NCBI GenBank assembly: GCA_021816565.1
Contig: JAKAXN010000006.1
Coordinates: 1 to 30,448 of the forward strand
DNA: 30,448 nt
Source of the DNA: Actinomycetes bacterium
GTDB taxonomy: Bacteria; Actinomycetota; Acidimicrobiia; Acidimicrobiales; Palsa-688
Direction of reading: 5' to 3'
In this document: positions 7,440 through 16,081 of the stretch, in pieces
Layout: each line of letters begins with the position of its first letter
How positions within the stretch are numbered: position 1 is the first letter of the stretch
Position numbers and translations under genes: made by a program
The notes under the pieces: model-generated
What the model saw: only the letters and a program-made list of their open reading frames with translations
Told to the model about the DNA's origin: nothing
Databases searched by the model: none

Positions 7440-9008
7440 GTGACGGGGACGGCGAGCGCCATGGCCGAGGGCTTGCCGGAGCGTTCCGAACGTCGTCACT
7501 TCAGCTTCGAAGCCCTCGTCGGCGGTCCGGCCCGGGCCCGGGTGATCATCATGCTGGCCTGCATCCTCGGCCTGCAGGCCGCCGACACGGGCGCGGTGGG
7601 GGCGCTGGCCGCCCCCCTGGAGCGGTCGTTCCACATCGGCAACACCCAGTTGGGGCTGCTGGTGACGGTCACCACCCTGGTGGGCTGCGTGGCCACTCTG
7701 CCCGTCGGAGGGATCAGCGACCGCTACAACCGCACCAGGCTGCTGCAGGTGGTAGTGGCCCTGTGGGCCGTCGCCACCGTGGTCAGCGCCCTGTCTGTCG
7801 ACTACACCATGCTGCTCCTGTCCCGCCTGGCCCTGGGCGGAGTGGTCGCCGCCGCCGGCCCGGCGCTGGCCTCGCTGATGGGGGACCTGTTCCCGAGCGA
7901 GGAACGGGGCCGGCTGTGGGGATACGTGCTGACCGGGGAGCTGATAGGCGCCGGCCTGGGCATCCTGGTGGCGGGCGGACTGTCAGGTCTCGTCAGCTGG
8001 AGACTGGCCCTGGGGGTCCTGGCTGCGCCGGCCGTGGTGCTGGTGTGGGCGCTGCGTCGCTACCTGCCCGAGCCGGCCCGGGGCGGCCAGGCCTACCTCC
8101 ACATCGGTGACGACCAGATCGTCACCGAGGACGACACCGACGACAGCTGGGACGGTTCGGGGCGGGAGGAGGAGGCGCTGGAGGCGCTGGCCGACCCGTC
8201 GCCGCTCGAAGTGCAGGCGGAGGAGGAAGGAGCCGAACCGGAGCCGGGCACCGTGCTCACCCGGGCCGACGACATGACCATGTGGGAGGCCACCCGCTAC
8301 GTGCTGAGGATCCGCACCAACGTGGCCCTCATAGCGGCGTCGGGATTGGGGTACTTCTTTCTCAGTGGGCTCGAGACCTTCGCCACCCTCTACTTCCGGG
8401 ACCGCTACGAGGTCAGCCAGTCCCTGGCCAGCGTCCTGTTCATCCTGGTCGCAGGGGGGGCGTTGGCCGGCGTGGTGCTGAGCGGGCGCATCTCCGATGC
8501 CATGATCCGCCGGGGCCGGACCCCGGCCCGCCTGATCGTCGGGGCGGTGGCCTACGCCGCTACCGCGGTGGCGTTCGTTCCCGGGGTCCTGGCCACCACT
8601 CTCATCGTCGCCGTCCCGGTGTTCCTGGTCGCCGCCGCCTGCGTGGGGGCCACCAACCCGCCGGTCGACGCCGCCCGCCTGGACATCATGCCGTCCAAGC
8701 TGTGGGGCCGGGCGGAGGCGGTGCGCACCGCCCTGCGCCAGCTGCTGCAGGGCCTGGCCCCCCTGGTGTACGGGCTGGTGTCGGGGGCCTTCGGGGGAGC
8801 CAGCCGGGGCCTGGCGTCGGGCGTCAACGAGTCGTCCGAGGCGGGCTCCGCGGCCACTGCCCACGGGCTGCAGATGGCCTTCGTCCTGCTCACCACCCCG
8901 CTGTTCCTGGCCGCCGTGGCGCTGTGGCTCAGCCGTTCCGCCTACCTGCGCGAGATCGTGGCCGCCCGCCGCTCCGACGAGAACTGGGTGGCGGCGGAGG
9001 CGTCGTGA
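7440..9008 (+). CDS. Major facilitator superfamily transporter with acidic central loop
   Basis: This protein of about 522 residues with roughly 12 membrane helices is a proton-coupled or solute transporter of unknown substrate. The loop-2 signature is GGISDRYNRTRLLQ, followed by SRLALGGVVAAAGPALASLM and GDLFPSEERGRLWGY, a pattern seen in Spinster-like MFS proteins. The loop between helices 6 and 7 (about nt 8098-8280) is unusually long and acidic (GDDQIVTEDDTDDSWDGSG, then EEEALEALAD, then AEEEGAEPEPG). The start may be GTG at 7440 (leaderless, see the -10 above) or ATG at 7461; neither has a ribosome site. The last four bases overlap the DUF1206 gene (GTGA), implying coupled translation. 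Confidence 0.85.
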   Translation: MTGTASAMAEGLPERSERRHFSFEALVGGPARARVIIMLACILGLQAADTGAVGALAAPLERSFHIGNTQLGLLVTVTTLVGCVATLPVGGISDRYNRTRLLQVVVALWAVATVVSALSVDYTMLLLSRLALGGVVAAAGPALASLMGDLFPSEERGRLWGYVLTGELIGAGLGILVAGGLSGLVSWRLALGVLAAPAVVLVWALRRYLPEPARGGQAYLHIGDDQIVTEDDTDDSWDGSGREEEALEALADPSPLEVQAEEEGAEPEPGTVLTRADDMTMWEATRYVLRIRTNVALIAASGLGYFFLSGLETFATLYFRDRYEVSQSLASVLFILVAGGALAGVVLSGRISDAMIRRGRTPARLIVGAVAYAATAVAFVPGVLATTLIVAVPVFLVAAACVGATNPPVDAARLDIMPSKLWGRAEAVRTALRQLLQGLAPLVYGLVSGAFGGASRGLASGVNESSEAGSAATAHGLQMAFVLLTTPLFLAAVALWLSRSAYLREIVAARRSDENWVAAEAS

Positions 9009-9829
9009 CCGTCCGCCTGGCCGTGCCCGGCCGGACCGGGCGGGAGGCGACCCGGGGCCTGTCGGTACTGGGCCGGCTGGGCCTGGCCGGCCGTACCGGC
9101 TTCTACATCATCCTCACCGGCATCACCGTCCAGATAGCCCTCCTCGGGGGCCGCTCGAAGCGCCAGGCGGACGCCCACGGGGCCCTGGCGCTGGTCAGCC
9201 GGCCGCTGATCGGCAAGATGGCCATCGCCGCAGTGGCGCTCGGCTTCGTGCTGTTCGGGGTCGGCCGGCTGGTGGGGGCGGTCAGGGACGATTCGGTCTC
9301 GAAGGCCCGCCGGGTGATGACCGCGCTGCAGGGGCTGTTCTACCTCGGGCTGGCCTACGTGCCGGCGTCGTACCTGTCCGGTGACTACGCCACCGGGTCG
9401 CAGCAGCAGCAGCAGAAGACCACCGCCGAACTGCTCGGCCTACCCGGCGGCCAGGTCATCGTCTTCGGGGTGGGGGTGATCCTGCTGGTGGTGTGCGCCC
9501 AGCAGATCCGGGGCGCCCTCAGACAGGACTTCCGCGACGGCCTGGACCTGGACCGGGCGCCGGGCCCGGTCCGTTCCGTGGCCGGTGCCGCCGGGGTCGT
9601 CGGCATCACGGCCCGGGCGCTGGTGTTCATGCCGGTGGGGTTGTTCCTCATGGTGTCGGCCGTGCAGTTCAACCCGGGCCGGTCCTATGGGACCGACGCC
9701 GAATTGCTCCGGCTGTCCGGCTACACCTGGGGCGTGGCGGTCCTGGCGGTGGTGGCCGCCGGGCTGGCGGTGTTCGTGGTGTTCTCGGGCATAGAGACCG
9801 GGTACCGCAAGGTGGTCTCCTCGAAGTAG
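9005..9829 (+). CDS. DUF1206 membrane protein
   Basis: This 274-residue protein has six hydrophobic helices arranged as three related pairs, the layout of DUF1206. Each repeat starts with an Arg-rich entry and an aromatic (GLAGRTGFYIILTGI, ALQGLFYLGLAYV, GITARALVFMPVG). Its function is unknown. The GTG start overlaps the MFS stop by 4 bp, with GGAGG (8996-9000) 4 bases upstream, so it is co-translated with the transporter. The loop after helix 4 contains five consecutive Gln codons (CAG x5, 9401-9415). The open frame extends upstream of this start only as a shadow of the MFS gene. Confidence 0.85.
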   Translation: MTVRLAVPGRTGREATRGLSVLGRLGLAGRTGFYIILTGITVQIALLGGRSKRQADAHGALALVSRPLIGKMAIAAVALGFVLFGVGRLVGAVRDDSVSKARRVMTALQGLFYLGLAYVPASYLSGDYATGSQQQQQKTTAELLGLPGGQVIVFGVGVILLVVCAQQIRGALRQDFRDGLDLDRAPGPVRSVAGAAGVVGITARALVFMPVGLFLMVSAVQFNPGRSYGTDAELLRLSGYTWGVAVLAVVAAGLAVFVVFSGIETGYRKVVSSK

Positions 9830-9832
9830 CCG

Positions 9833-9845
9833 CCCCGGCCCGGGG
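9833..9845. terminator. GC palindrome between convergent genes
   Basis: CCCCGG-C-CCGGGG fills most of the 21-bp gap between the convergent DUF1206 and inositol-phosphatase-like genes. It could act as a shared bidirectional transcription end point. No T-run flanks it. Confidence 0.35.
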
Positions 9846-9850
9846 CCGCC

Positions 9851-10630
9851 TCAGGCGAACAGCGTCTGCCTCACCTGGTCCCACACCGCCCGGTTCGAAG
9901 CGGCCAGGAGGCCCCGGCCGGCCCGGTCGGCCGGCCGGTACACCGAGCCGTCGGGGCGGGCCGCCACCCCGCCGGCCTCCTCGAGGAGCAAGGCCCCGGG
10001 GACGTGGTCCCACGGCAGCGTGCGCCAGAACACCACGAAGTCCTGGTCACCGGCGATCAGCAGGGGGTACTCCACCCCGGCGCAGTAGCGGCCCGGCCCG
10101 ACCGGTCCCAGCCGGTCGCGCACCGCCGGGCTGTCCACCCGCCCCAGGGTCTCGGCGCCGAGGAAACGCCGCAGCACCGCCCCGCGCGGGCGGTCCGGCG
10201 CCGACTGGCCGACCGTCAGGGGCGTCCCGTTGAGCCGGGCCCCGGCACCCCGCTCCGCCACGAACATCCTCCGCGACAGGGGCTGCCAGATCCATGACGC
10301 CACCGCCTCGCCGCGCTCGACCAGGGCGGCCATCACCGCCCAGTCGGGCGACCCGGAGACGAAGTTGGCGGTGCCGTCGAGCGGGTCTACCAGCCAGGCC
10401 CGATCCGAGCCCAGGGCGTCCAGCAGTTCCGGTCGGGCGGAGCACGCTTCCTCGCCCACCACCGGGGCGGCCAGGAGTCCCACCAGCCGCCGGGTCAGGA
10501 GGTGTTCGGCCTCCCGATCGGCCACCGTGACCACCTCGCCGGGGGCCTTCATGGCCACGTCGCCGGCGGCCAGAGCCTCGAAGCGGCCCTCGATGGCCTC
10601 GGCGCTCACCTCGATGAGCGCCGAGGCCAC
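9851..10630 (-). CDS. Inositol monophosphatase family protein
   Basis: This protein of about 259 residues is a Mg-dependent, Li-sensitive-type phosphomonoesterase. Metal ligands are visible: E60/E61 in VVGEEACS, D82 and D85 in WLVDPLDGTANF, and D208 in LPWDHVPGALLLEEAGG. The substrate could be inositol phosphate, histidinol phosphate or another sugar phosphate. There is no ATG; GTG at 10630 is the first start codon after the stop of the upstream fusion gene and makes the N-terminus slightly short. The in-frame codons between that TAG and the GTG (TVTRPDLIEA) look like the missing beginning of the family's first helix. The gene is in the same reading frame as the BVMO/esterase, separated by one stop and 30 bp. 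Confidence 0.87.
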   Translation of the reverse strand: MASALIEVSAEAIEGRFEALAAGDVAMKAPGEVVTVADREAEHLLTRRLVGLLAAPVVGEEACSARPELLDALGSDRAWLVDPLDGTANFVSGSPDWAVMAALVERGEAVASWIWQPLSRRMFVAERGAGARLNGTPLTVGQSAPDRPRGAVLRRFLGAETLGRVDSPAVRDRLGPVGPGRYCAGVEYPLLIAGDQDFVVFWRTLPWDHVPGALLLEEAGGVAARPDGSVYRPADRAGRGLLAASNRAVWDQVRQTLFA

Positions 10631-10660
10631 CGCCTCGATCAGGTCCGGTCGGGTGACGGT

Positions 10661-13252
10661 CTAGGCCCGGACCGGCGCCGGGAAGAACGCCCGCAGGGCC
10701 GCGGCCATCTCCTCCCGGACGAAGGCCCCCGACAGCACCACATCCACCATGGGCACCGACGTGTGGATGTGGCCCCGGGCCCGGATGTGCTGCACCGGAA
10801 CCCCGGCCTCGGCCAGGGCCGCCGCGTAGGCCTGACCCTCGTCGCGCAGCGGGTCGAAGTCGGCGGTCACGATCACCGCGGGGGGTAGCCCGGCCAGCTC
10901 CCCCCGGATGGGCGACGCCTTCGGGTGGGCCCGGTCGTCCGGGTCGGCGTAGTGGTCCCAGAACCACTCCATGAGCGGCCTGGTGAGCACATAGCCGTCG
11001 GCGTTCTCCCGGTAGGACGGCCGGTCGAAGGTGCAGTCGGTGACCGGCGTCAGCAGCAGTTGCCCGGCGATGTCCGGCCCGCCGCTGTCGCGGCCCAGCT
11101 GGCAGGCCACGGCGGCCACGTTGCCACCGGCGCTCCAGCCGGCCACGGCCAGCTGCCCGGGGATTCCGCCGAGCTCGATGGCGTTGGCGGCGATCCACTG
11201 CAGAGCGGCGAAGGCGTCATCGGCGGCCGCCGGGAAGCGGGCCTCCGGGGCGTGGCGGTAGTTGACCGACACGATCACCGCGTCGGAGCGGACGCACAGG
11301 TCCCGGCACAGCGGATCGTCAGAGACGTGGCTGCCGAGCACCCAGCCGCCGCCGTGGAAGTAGGCCACCACCGGGTGGGGCCCCGGCGACGCCGGCCGGT
11401 ACAGCCGGTAATCCAGGTCGCCGGCCGGTCCGGGCAGCACCCCGTCGACGATCTCCCCGACCTCCGGCCCGGGCGGGTTCTGCGCCCCGGCGGCTTCCAT
11501 GAACGCCCGGGCATCGGCCGCCGGCAGGGACTCGAGGGGAGGCAACCCCAGGGTGGCCATGACGTCGAGCACCATGTTGACGTCGGGTTGCAGCTCCCTG
11601 ATGACCCCGTCGTGGCACTGGCCGCCGCCCGGCCCGCCGAAGCGGAAGCCCAGGTACCCCTTGGCCTGCACCTCCTCGCAGGCCGCCCGGTAGAAGTCCA
11701 CGCCGCCGATGTAGGGGTAGAAGACCCGGGGCTTGCCCGGGACGTTGGCGCCCATGTACCAGGAGTTGGCCATGGGGTGGAGGGTTATGGAGGCGCAGTC
11801 GCTGTTGTGCTGGTTCCAGCCGTCCTCGGCGGTGTCGGTCGGCTCGACCGTCTCGAACCCGTGGTCGCGCATGTAGGCCAGGCAGTCGGTCACCCACTCC
11901 ACGTGCTGCTCGATGGACACGACCATGTTCGAGAGCACCGACGGGCTTCCCGGTCCGGTGATGGCGAAGAAGTTGGGGAACCCGGTGGTGGTCAGACCGA
12001 GGTAGGTGGAGGGGCCGTCGGCCCACTTCTCCTTGAGCGTGATCCCGTCCCGGCCGGTGACGTCCACCGCCACGAGAGCGCCGGTCATGGCGTCGAAGCC
12101 GGTGGCGTAGACGATGGAGTCGAACTCGAACGACTCGTCGACGGTGTCGATCCCGGTCTCGGTGATGGTGGCGATGGGGTGCTTGCGCAGGTCCACCAGC
12201 CGGACGTGGGGGAGGTTGTAGGTGGCGAAGTAGTTGCTGTCCAGGCACGGGCGCTTGGTGCCGAAGGGGTGGTCCTTGGGGCAGAGGGCCTCGGCCGTCT
12301 CGGGATCGCCGACGATGGAGCGGATCTTCTCCCTGATCATCTCGGCAACCACGTCGTTGGCGGCCAGGTTGTAGCCCTGGTCGGCGAAGACCCCGAGTAT
12401 GGAGAAGAGCTCCCCGGCCTCCCAGGCCGCTTCGAAGCGCTCCCGGCGCTCCTGCTCGGAGGCGGCCGCGGCCGTCAGCTCGTTGACCGGCATGGGAACC
12501 CCGCCCCGCGATCGTCGGGCCGCCTCCCGGTACCCGTCGCGGTCGGCGGCCAGGGCCTCCAGGCGCTCCGCCGAGGCCGGGCCGTTGTGCGCCGGGATGG
12601 AGAAGTTGGGCGTCCGCTGGAACACGGTCAGGCTGGCCGCCTCGGCGGCTATGAGCGGTATCGACTGGATGCCCGACGAGCCGGTGCCGATGACCGCGAC
12701 CCGCTTGCCGGTGAAGTCCACCTTCTCGTGGGGCCAGCGCCCGGTCAGGTACACCTCGCCGGCGAAGCGGTCGGCCCCTTCGATGTCCGGGCGCTTGGGC
12801 AGCGACAGGCAGCCGCTGGCCATCACGTAGAAGCGGGCGCTTACCTCCTCCCCGCCGTCGGTGCGGATCAGCCAGCGCGCCTGCTGATCGTCCCACTCGG
12901 CCGAGTCCACCCGGGTGGAGAAGGTGATGTCCCGGCGCAGGTCGTAGCGGTCGGCCACGTGGCCCAGGTAGGCCAGGATCTCCGGCTGGGTGGCGTACTT
13001 CTCCGACCAGGTCCAGTCCTTCTCCAGCTGCGGGTCGAAGCTGTAGGAGTAGTCGGTCGTGGGGATGTCGCATCGGGCTCCCGGGTACCGGTTCCAGTAC
13101 CAGGTGCCTCCGACGTCGGCGGCCGCGTCAAAGGCCCGGGCGGTCAGGCCGAGTTGGCGCAGGCGGTGCAGGAGGTAGAGGCCGGAGAACCCCGCTCCCA
13201 CCACCACCACATCCACCTGCGTGGTTCTGCTTCCGCTTCCGTTGGTGCTCAC
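10661..13252 (-). CDS. Baeyer-Villiger monooxygenase fused to an HSL-type esterase
   Basis: This 863-residue fusion has two domains. Residues 1-540 are a class B flavin monooxygenase very like phenylacetone/cyclohexanone monooxygenases. They show the FAD fold [14 protein letters not shown] (G19, G21, G24), the NADPH fold [11 protein letters not shown] (G189, G191, G194), FGTKR with R334 matching the active-site arginine, and [20 protein letters not shown]. Residues ~550-863 are a hormone-sensitive-lipase-type hydrolase: oxyanion motif HGGGW (633-637), GWSAGG with nucleophile S707, DFDPLRDE with D800, and H830. The first half would turn a ketone into an ester or lactone and the second would hydrolyse it. 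In the BVMO fingerprint FxGxxxHxxxWP the histidine is L169 ([12 protein letters not shown]; codon CTG). GTG start with AAGGGGGG 8 bases upstream. Confidence 0.93.
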   Translation of the reverse strand: MSTNGSGSRTTQVDVVVVGAGFSGLYLLHRLRQLGLTARAFDAAADVGGTWYWNRYPGARCDIPTTDYSYSFDPQLEKDWTWSEKYATQPEILAYLGHVADRYDLRRDITFSTRVDSAEWDDQQARWLIRTDGGEEVSARFYVMASGCLSLPKRPDIEGADRFAGEVYLTGRWPHEKVDFTGKRVAVIGTGSSGIQSIPLIAAEAASLTVFQRTPNFSIPAHNGPASAERLEALAADRDGYREAARRSRGGVPMPVNELTAAAASEQERRERFEAAWEAGELFSILGVFADQGYNLAANDVVAEMIREKIRSIVGDPETAEALCPKDHPFGTKRPCLDSNYFATYNLPHVRLVDLRKHPIATITETGIDTVDESFEFDSIVYATGFDAMTGALVAVDVTGRDGITLKEKWADGPSTYLGLTTTGFPNFFAITGPGSPSVLSNMVVSIEQHVEWVTDCLAYMRDHGFETVEPTDTAEDGWNQHNSDCASITLHPMANSWYMGANVPGKPRVFYPYIGGVDFYRAACEEVQAKGYLGFRFGGPGGGQCHDGVIRELQPDVNMVLDVMATLGLPPLESLPAADARAFMEAAGAQNPPGPEVGEIVDGVLPGPAGDLDYRLYRPASPGPHPVVAYFHGGGWVLGSHVSDDPLCRDLCVRSDAVIVSVNYRHAPEARFPAAADDAFAALQWIAANAIELGGIPGQLAVAGWSAGGNVAAVACQLGRDSGGPDIAGQLLLTPVTDCTFDRPSYRENADGYVLTRPLMEWFWDHYADPDDRAHPKASPIRGELAGLPPAVIVTADFDPLRDEGQAYAAALAEAGVPVQHIRARGHIHTSVPMVDVVLSGAFVREEMAAALRAFFPAPVRA

Positions 13253-13296
13253 TCCAGGGTCCCCCCTTGGTCACTGTCCCGGCGGCGGCCCCCCGT

Positions 13297-13351
13297 GGTC
13301 GCCTCCTCGACGGCAGTTTCCCACATCTCCGGTCCGCGCCGGGAGGCGACC
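13297..13351. repeat. Perfect 10-bp inverted repeat upstream of the BVMO/esterase gene
   Basis: GGTCGCCTCC (13297-13306) and GGAGGCGACC (13342-13351) are exact reverse complements, 35 bp apart, in the 152-bp gap between the NCS1 permease stop and the BVMO/esterase start. The arms lie 45-99 bp upstream of the GTG. They could be paired operator sites, or pair in RNA as a long-loop structure ending the permease transcript. Otherwise the gap (13253-13404) holds only a ribosome site; no clear promoter is visible. Confidence 0.5.
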
Positions 13352-13404
13352 TGCGTCGCAAAGCGGGCACGGCGGGCGATACACGCCCGGACCGGACCGG
13401 GTCG

Positions 13405-14883
13405 TCAGGCCGGGTCGAGGACCAGGTCCTGCTCGGCCTCGGCGTGGGCCCCGCCGGTGACCTCCTCGCGGACGCTGCGGGCCGCCAGGAGGGCGTAGAC
13501 GACCCCTCCCACCACGATGCCGATCAGCCAGCTGAAGTCGGCGCCGTTGGTGCGGTGCGAGATGGGGCCGATGTACGACGGGTTGTAGTAGAGGGCGTCG
13601 GTCCACATCAGGGCCGCCGCGCCGCCGACCAGCAGGGCGACCATCGCCCTCCAGTTGACCCCCCCGTTGCGCCAGTAGACGCCGCCGCGGCGGGCCACCA
13701 GGGACCTGGCGTGGTAGCGGCCCCGGCGCAGCAGGTAGTCCACCAGGACGACCCCGAACCAGGGGGCCAGCCACACCACTATGTAGTCGAGGAACCCCGA
13801 CAGGTCGGCCACGAAGTTGCCGCTGAAGATCACGACGGCGGTGACCGCCCCGGCCACCACCGTGTCGATGACGACCGCCCCCCACCGCTTCACCGGCGCC
13901 CCGAGAGCCTGCAGGGTGACGCCCGACGAGTAGAGGTCGAGGGTGTTGATGGCGAACAGCTGCGGGATGGCCAGGATCAGGAACGGCCAGAAGAACCACG
14001 AGGCGAACGACGTGGGCAGGGCGTTGAGAACCTGCGAGGTCTGCGGGCCCTGGAGCTTCTCCAGGGTGGGGCTGACCACGAAGGCCGCAGCCCCGAGCAG
14101 CTCAAGGGCGATCGACGGCACCGCCCCGCCGAGGGTGGCGGCCCAGAACGTCCGGGACCGGGGCGTCGAGGCGGGCAGGTACCGGGAGTAGTCGTTGCCG
14201 TTCTCGGTCCAGCCCAGGCCGCCGGCCGACACCAGGAGCACCAGGGCCGTGGTCCAGTCGGCCCACGAGGCGTGCTGGTGCACCCGGCTCAGGTCCACGT
14301 GGGGCACCACCAGCGCGGCCATGATCGCGAAGAGCACGATGAACACCACCGACAGCCAGCGCAACACCTTGGTGATGGTGGCGTGGCCGAGGAACGGCAC
14401 CACGAACTGGATGGCCACGGCCACGACGATGATGCCGGCTTTCAGCCCGGTGGAGCTGTGAACACCCTCGTGGTTGAACATCTGCACGGTGACCAGCACG
14501 ATCAGGGCCAGGCCCTCGACCTCGAATCCGACCTGGGTCACCCAGTTGAAGAAGGCGACCAGACGGTTCCCGTTGCTCCCGAACGGGGCCCGGCTGACCA
14601 TCAGGGCGGTCGTGCCGGTTGTGGGGCCCTGGAGGCTCAGCAGCCCCAGGAAGAAGTAGAAGACGTTGCCGACCAGGATGGCCAGGACGGCCTGGCCGAA
14701 CGACAGCCCGAAGGTCATGATGAGGGCGCCGTACACCAGGAACTCGACGTTCCAGATGCCCCCGGCCCACAGCCAGAACAGGCCGGACGGGGTCATGTGC
14801 CGCTCGGTGGCGGGGATCAGATCGATCCCGCGCTGTTCGACCTTGAACGCCTCGTAGACCGATTCTTCGGATTGCAGAGCCAC
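13405..14883 (-). CDS. NCS1-family nucleobase/hydantoin-type permease
   Basis: This 492-residue permease has about 12 membrane helices. NCS1 hallmarks are the cytoplasmic N-terminus GIDLIPATERHMTPSGLFWLW, the helix-1 segment GGIWNVEFLVYGALIM, GTTALMVSRAPFGSNGNR, FNWVTQVGFEVEGLAL and GLGWTENGNDYSRYLP. These transporters import cytosine, purines, uracil, allantoin or hydantoins with a cation; which one cannot be told here. The open frame continues 115 codons upstream, but that is out-of-frame methyltransferase sequence. GTG at 14883 gives the standard N-terminus. The gene sits 89 bp after the methyltransferase gene, on the same strand. Confidence 0.9.
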   Translation of the reverse strand: MALQSEESVYEAFKVEQRGIDLIPATERHMTPSGLFWLWAGGIWNVEFLVYGALIMTFGLSFGQAVLAILVGNVFYFFLGLLSLQGPTTGTTALMVSRAPFGSNGNRLVAFFNWVTQVGFEVEGLALIVLVTVQMFNHEGVHSSTGLKAGIIVVAVAIQFVVPFLGHATITKVLRWLSVVFIVLFAIMAALVVPHVDLSRVHQHASWADWTTALVLLVSAGGLGWTENGNDYSRYLPASTPRSRTFWAATLGGAVPSIALELLGAAAFVVSPTLEKLQGPQTSQVLNALPTSFASWFFWPFLILAIPQLFAINTLDLYSSGVTLQALGAPVKRWGAVVIDTVVAGAVTAVVIFSGNFVADLSGFLDYIVVWLAPWFGVVLVDYLLRRGRYHARSLVARRGGVYWRNGGVNWRAMVALLVGGAAALMWTDALYYNPSYIGPISHRTNGADFSWLIGIVVGGVVYALLAARSVREEVTGGAHAEAEQDLVLDPA

Positions 14884-14972
14884 GCTTCGTCTTTCCCGAT
14901 TCTCTGAACGACCCGTGCCGTCGGCGGCGTGCTCCGCCGGAAAAGGTAGAAGGTACCAGGAGCCCGGTCGGC
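14884..14972 (-). promoter_or_regulatory. Leader of the NCS1 permease gene with short direct repeat and hairpin
   Basis: This 89-bp gap has a direct repeat AAGGTA (14943-14948 and 14950-14955, 7-bp period). On the minus strand it reads TACCTTCTACCTT, and either TACCTT could be a -10. A small hairpin CGGCG-TGCTC-CGCCG (14925-14939) lies between it and the start codon. No strong -35 or ribosome site is apparent. Confidence 0.35.
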
Positions 14973-16076
14973 CTAGGGCCTGACCTCGTAGTAGAGGTTG
15001 GCCGGGTCGTCGAAGTCGCGTACCTCGAAGCTGGTGAATCCGGCGGCCCGGCACATGCTCTCGGCCAGCTCCGTGTGCAGGCCCAGCGTGCCCAGCCCGG
15101 CCCCGCCCGGCTCCGACAGGGCCGACGACATGCACGTGGCCACCGAGGTGCCGTACATCATGGCCAGCACCGGGTTCTTCAGGTTGTCGCTCCACGAGGC
15201 CGAAGCGCGGATCTCCTTGATCAGCCACACCCCGTCAGGCGCGATGGACCGCCGGATGGCGGACATGGCCTCGGCCGGGTGCGGCATGTCGTGCAGACAG
15301 TCCAGGGTGAGCACCAGGTCGTAGGTGGGCGAGTCGGGCAGCTCGGCCGCCTCCCGCAGATGGAACGACGCGTTGGTCAGGCCGGACCCGGCCAGCTTCG
15401 TCCGGGCCCGATGGATGGCGTGCTCGGAGATGTCGAAGCCGTCGAAGGCGGAGGCCGGGAACGCCTCGGCCATGGCCAGCACGGCCAGCCCCGACCCGCA
15501 ACCGACGTCAGCTACCCGGGCCCCGGCCTCCAGTCGGTCCACCACCCCGGGCAGGGCCGGCAGTATCAGCGGGACCAGGGCCTGGCGGGTCCACGGGCCG
15601 AGCATGCGCTCCACGTTGTGCGCCGCCGAGGGGCCGAGGTCGTCGTAGCTGAGCCCGACCCCGGTGCGGAAGGCCTCGGTCAGGCGGTCCACCACATCCG
15701 GTGCCGCCACCCCGCCCTGGAAGGCCCCGGCGGCGAAGAACAGGCTGCCGGACTCGTCGGCCAGCACCGGCACCGCCTCCGGGGGTAGGGCGAAGGTCTC
15801 GCCGTCGGTCGAGGTCACCAGCCCGGCTGCGGCCTGGCTGCGCAGCCACTCCAGGATCCACCGCTCCACCAGGCCGGTGCGGGCCGCCAATTCCGCCGCG
15901 GTGACCGTCCCGGCCTCGGCCAGGGCCCGGTACAGGCCCAGGCGGTCCCCGAGGTGGATCATCAGCGAGACCACCTCGCCCTGCTTGTAGTTCCAGACCC
16001 GGAAGGCGAACAGGCGGATCTGGTCCTCGGTGGCGCTGGGTTGCGGTTCGGCCGGCACGGGACCAGTGCCTATCAC
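14973..16076 (-). CDS. SAM-dependent methyltransferase with N-terminal winged helix
   Basis: This protein of about 367 residues shows SAM motif I VADVGCGSGLAVLAMA (188-203) and motif II DGFDISEHAI, then LVLTLDCLHDMPHP. The N-terminal ~100 residues are a dimerisation/winged-helix region (GLYRALAEAGTVTAAELAAR, LVERWILEWLRSQAAAGLV), as in plant O-methyltransferases and the mycobacterial Rv2258c-type proteins it most resembles. The substrate is unknown, presumably a small molecule. The start is GTG at 16076, 5 bp after the stop of the renalase-like gene, so the two are surely co-transcribed. No ribosome site is visible; a GTG six codons further in is possible. Confidence 0.87.
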   Translation of the reverse strand: MIGTGPVPAEPQPSATEDQIRLFAFRVWNYKQGEVVSLMIHLGDRLGLYRALAEAGTVTAAELAARTGLVERWILEWLRSQAAAGLVTSTDGETFALPPEAVPVLADESGSLFFAAGAFQGGVAAPDVVDRLTEAFRTGVGLSYDDLGPSAAHNVERMLGPWTRQALVPLILPALPGVVDRLEAGARVADVGCGSGLAVLAMAEAFPASAFDGFDISEHAIHRARTKLAGSGLTNASFHLREAAELPDSPTYDLVLTLDCLHDMPHPAEAMSAIRRSIAPDGVWLIKEIRASASWSDNLKNPVLAMMYGTSVATCMSSALSEPGGAGLGTLGLHTELAESMCRAAGFTSFEVRDFDDPANLYYEVRP

Positions 16077-16081
16077 GAACT

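Noticed and set aside
9401..9415. CAG x5 microsatellite in the DUF1206 gene
   Set aside because: It is too short to suggest phase variation and encodes a Gln run in a loop. A change of one unit would keep the frame.
10925..13498. 857-codon plus-strand open frame opposite the BVMO/esterase
   Set aside because: It is a low-complexity shadow (Val/Gly/His/Asp-rich), and the opposite strand has strong family motifs throughout.
13267..14907. 546-codon plus-strand open frame opposite the NCS1 permease
   Set aside because: It has highly charged, repetitive composition typical of antisense to membrane-protein codons at high GC.
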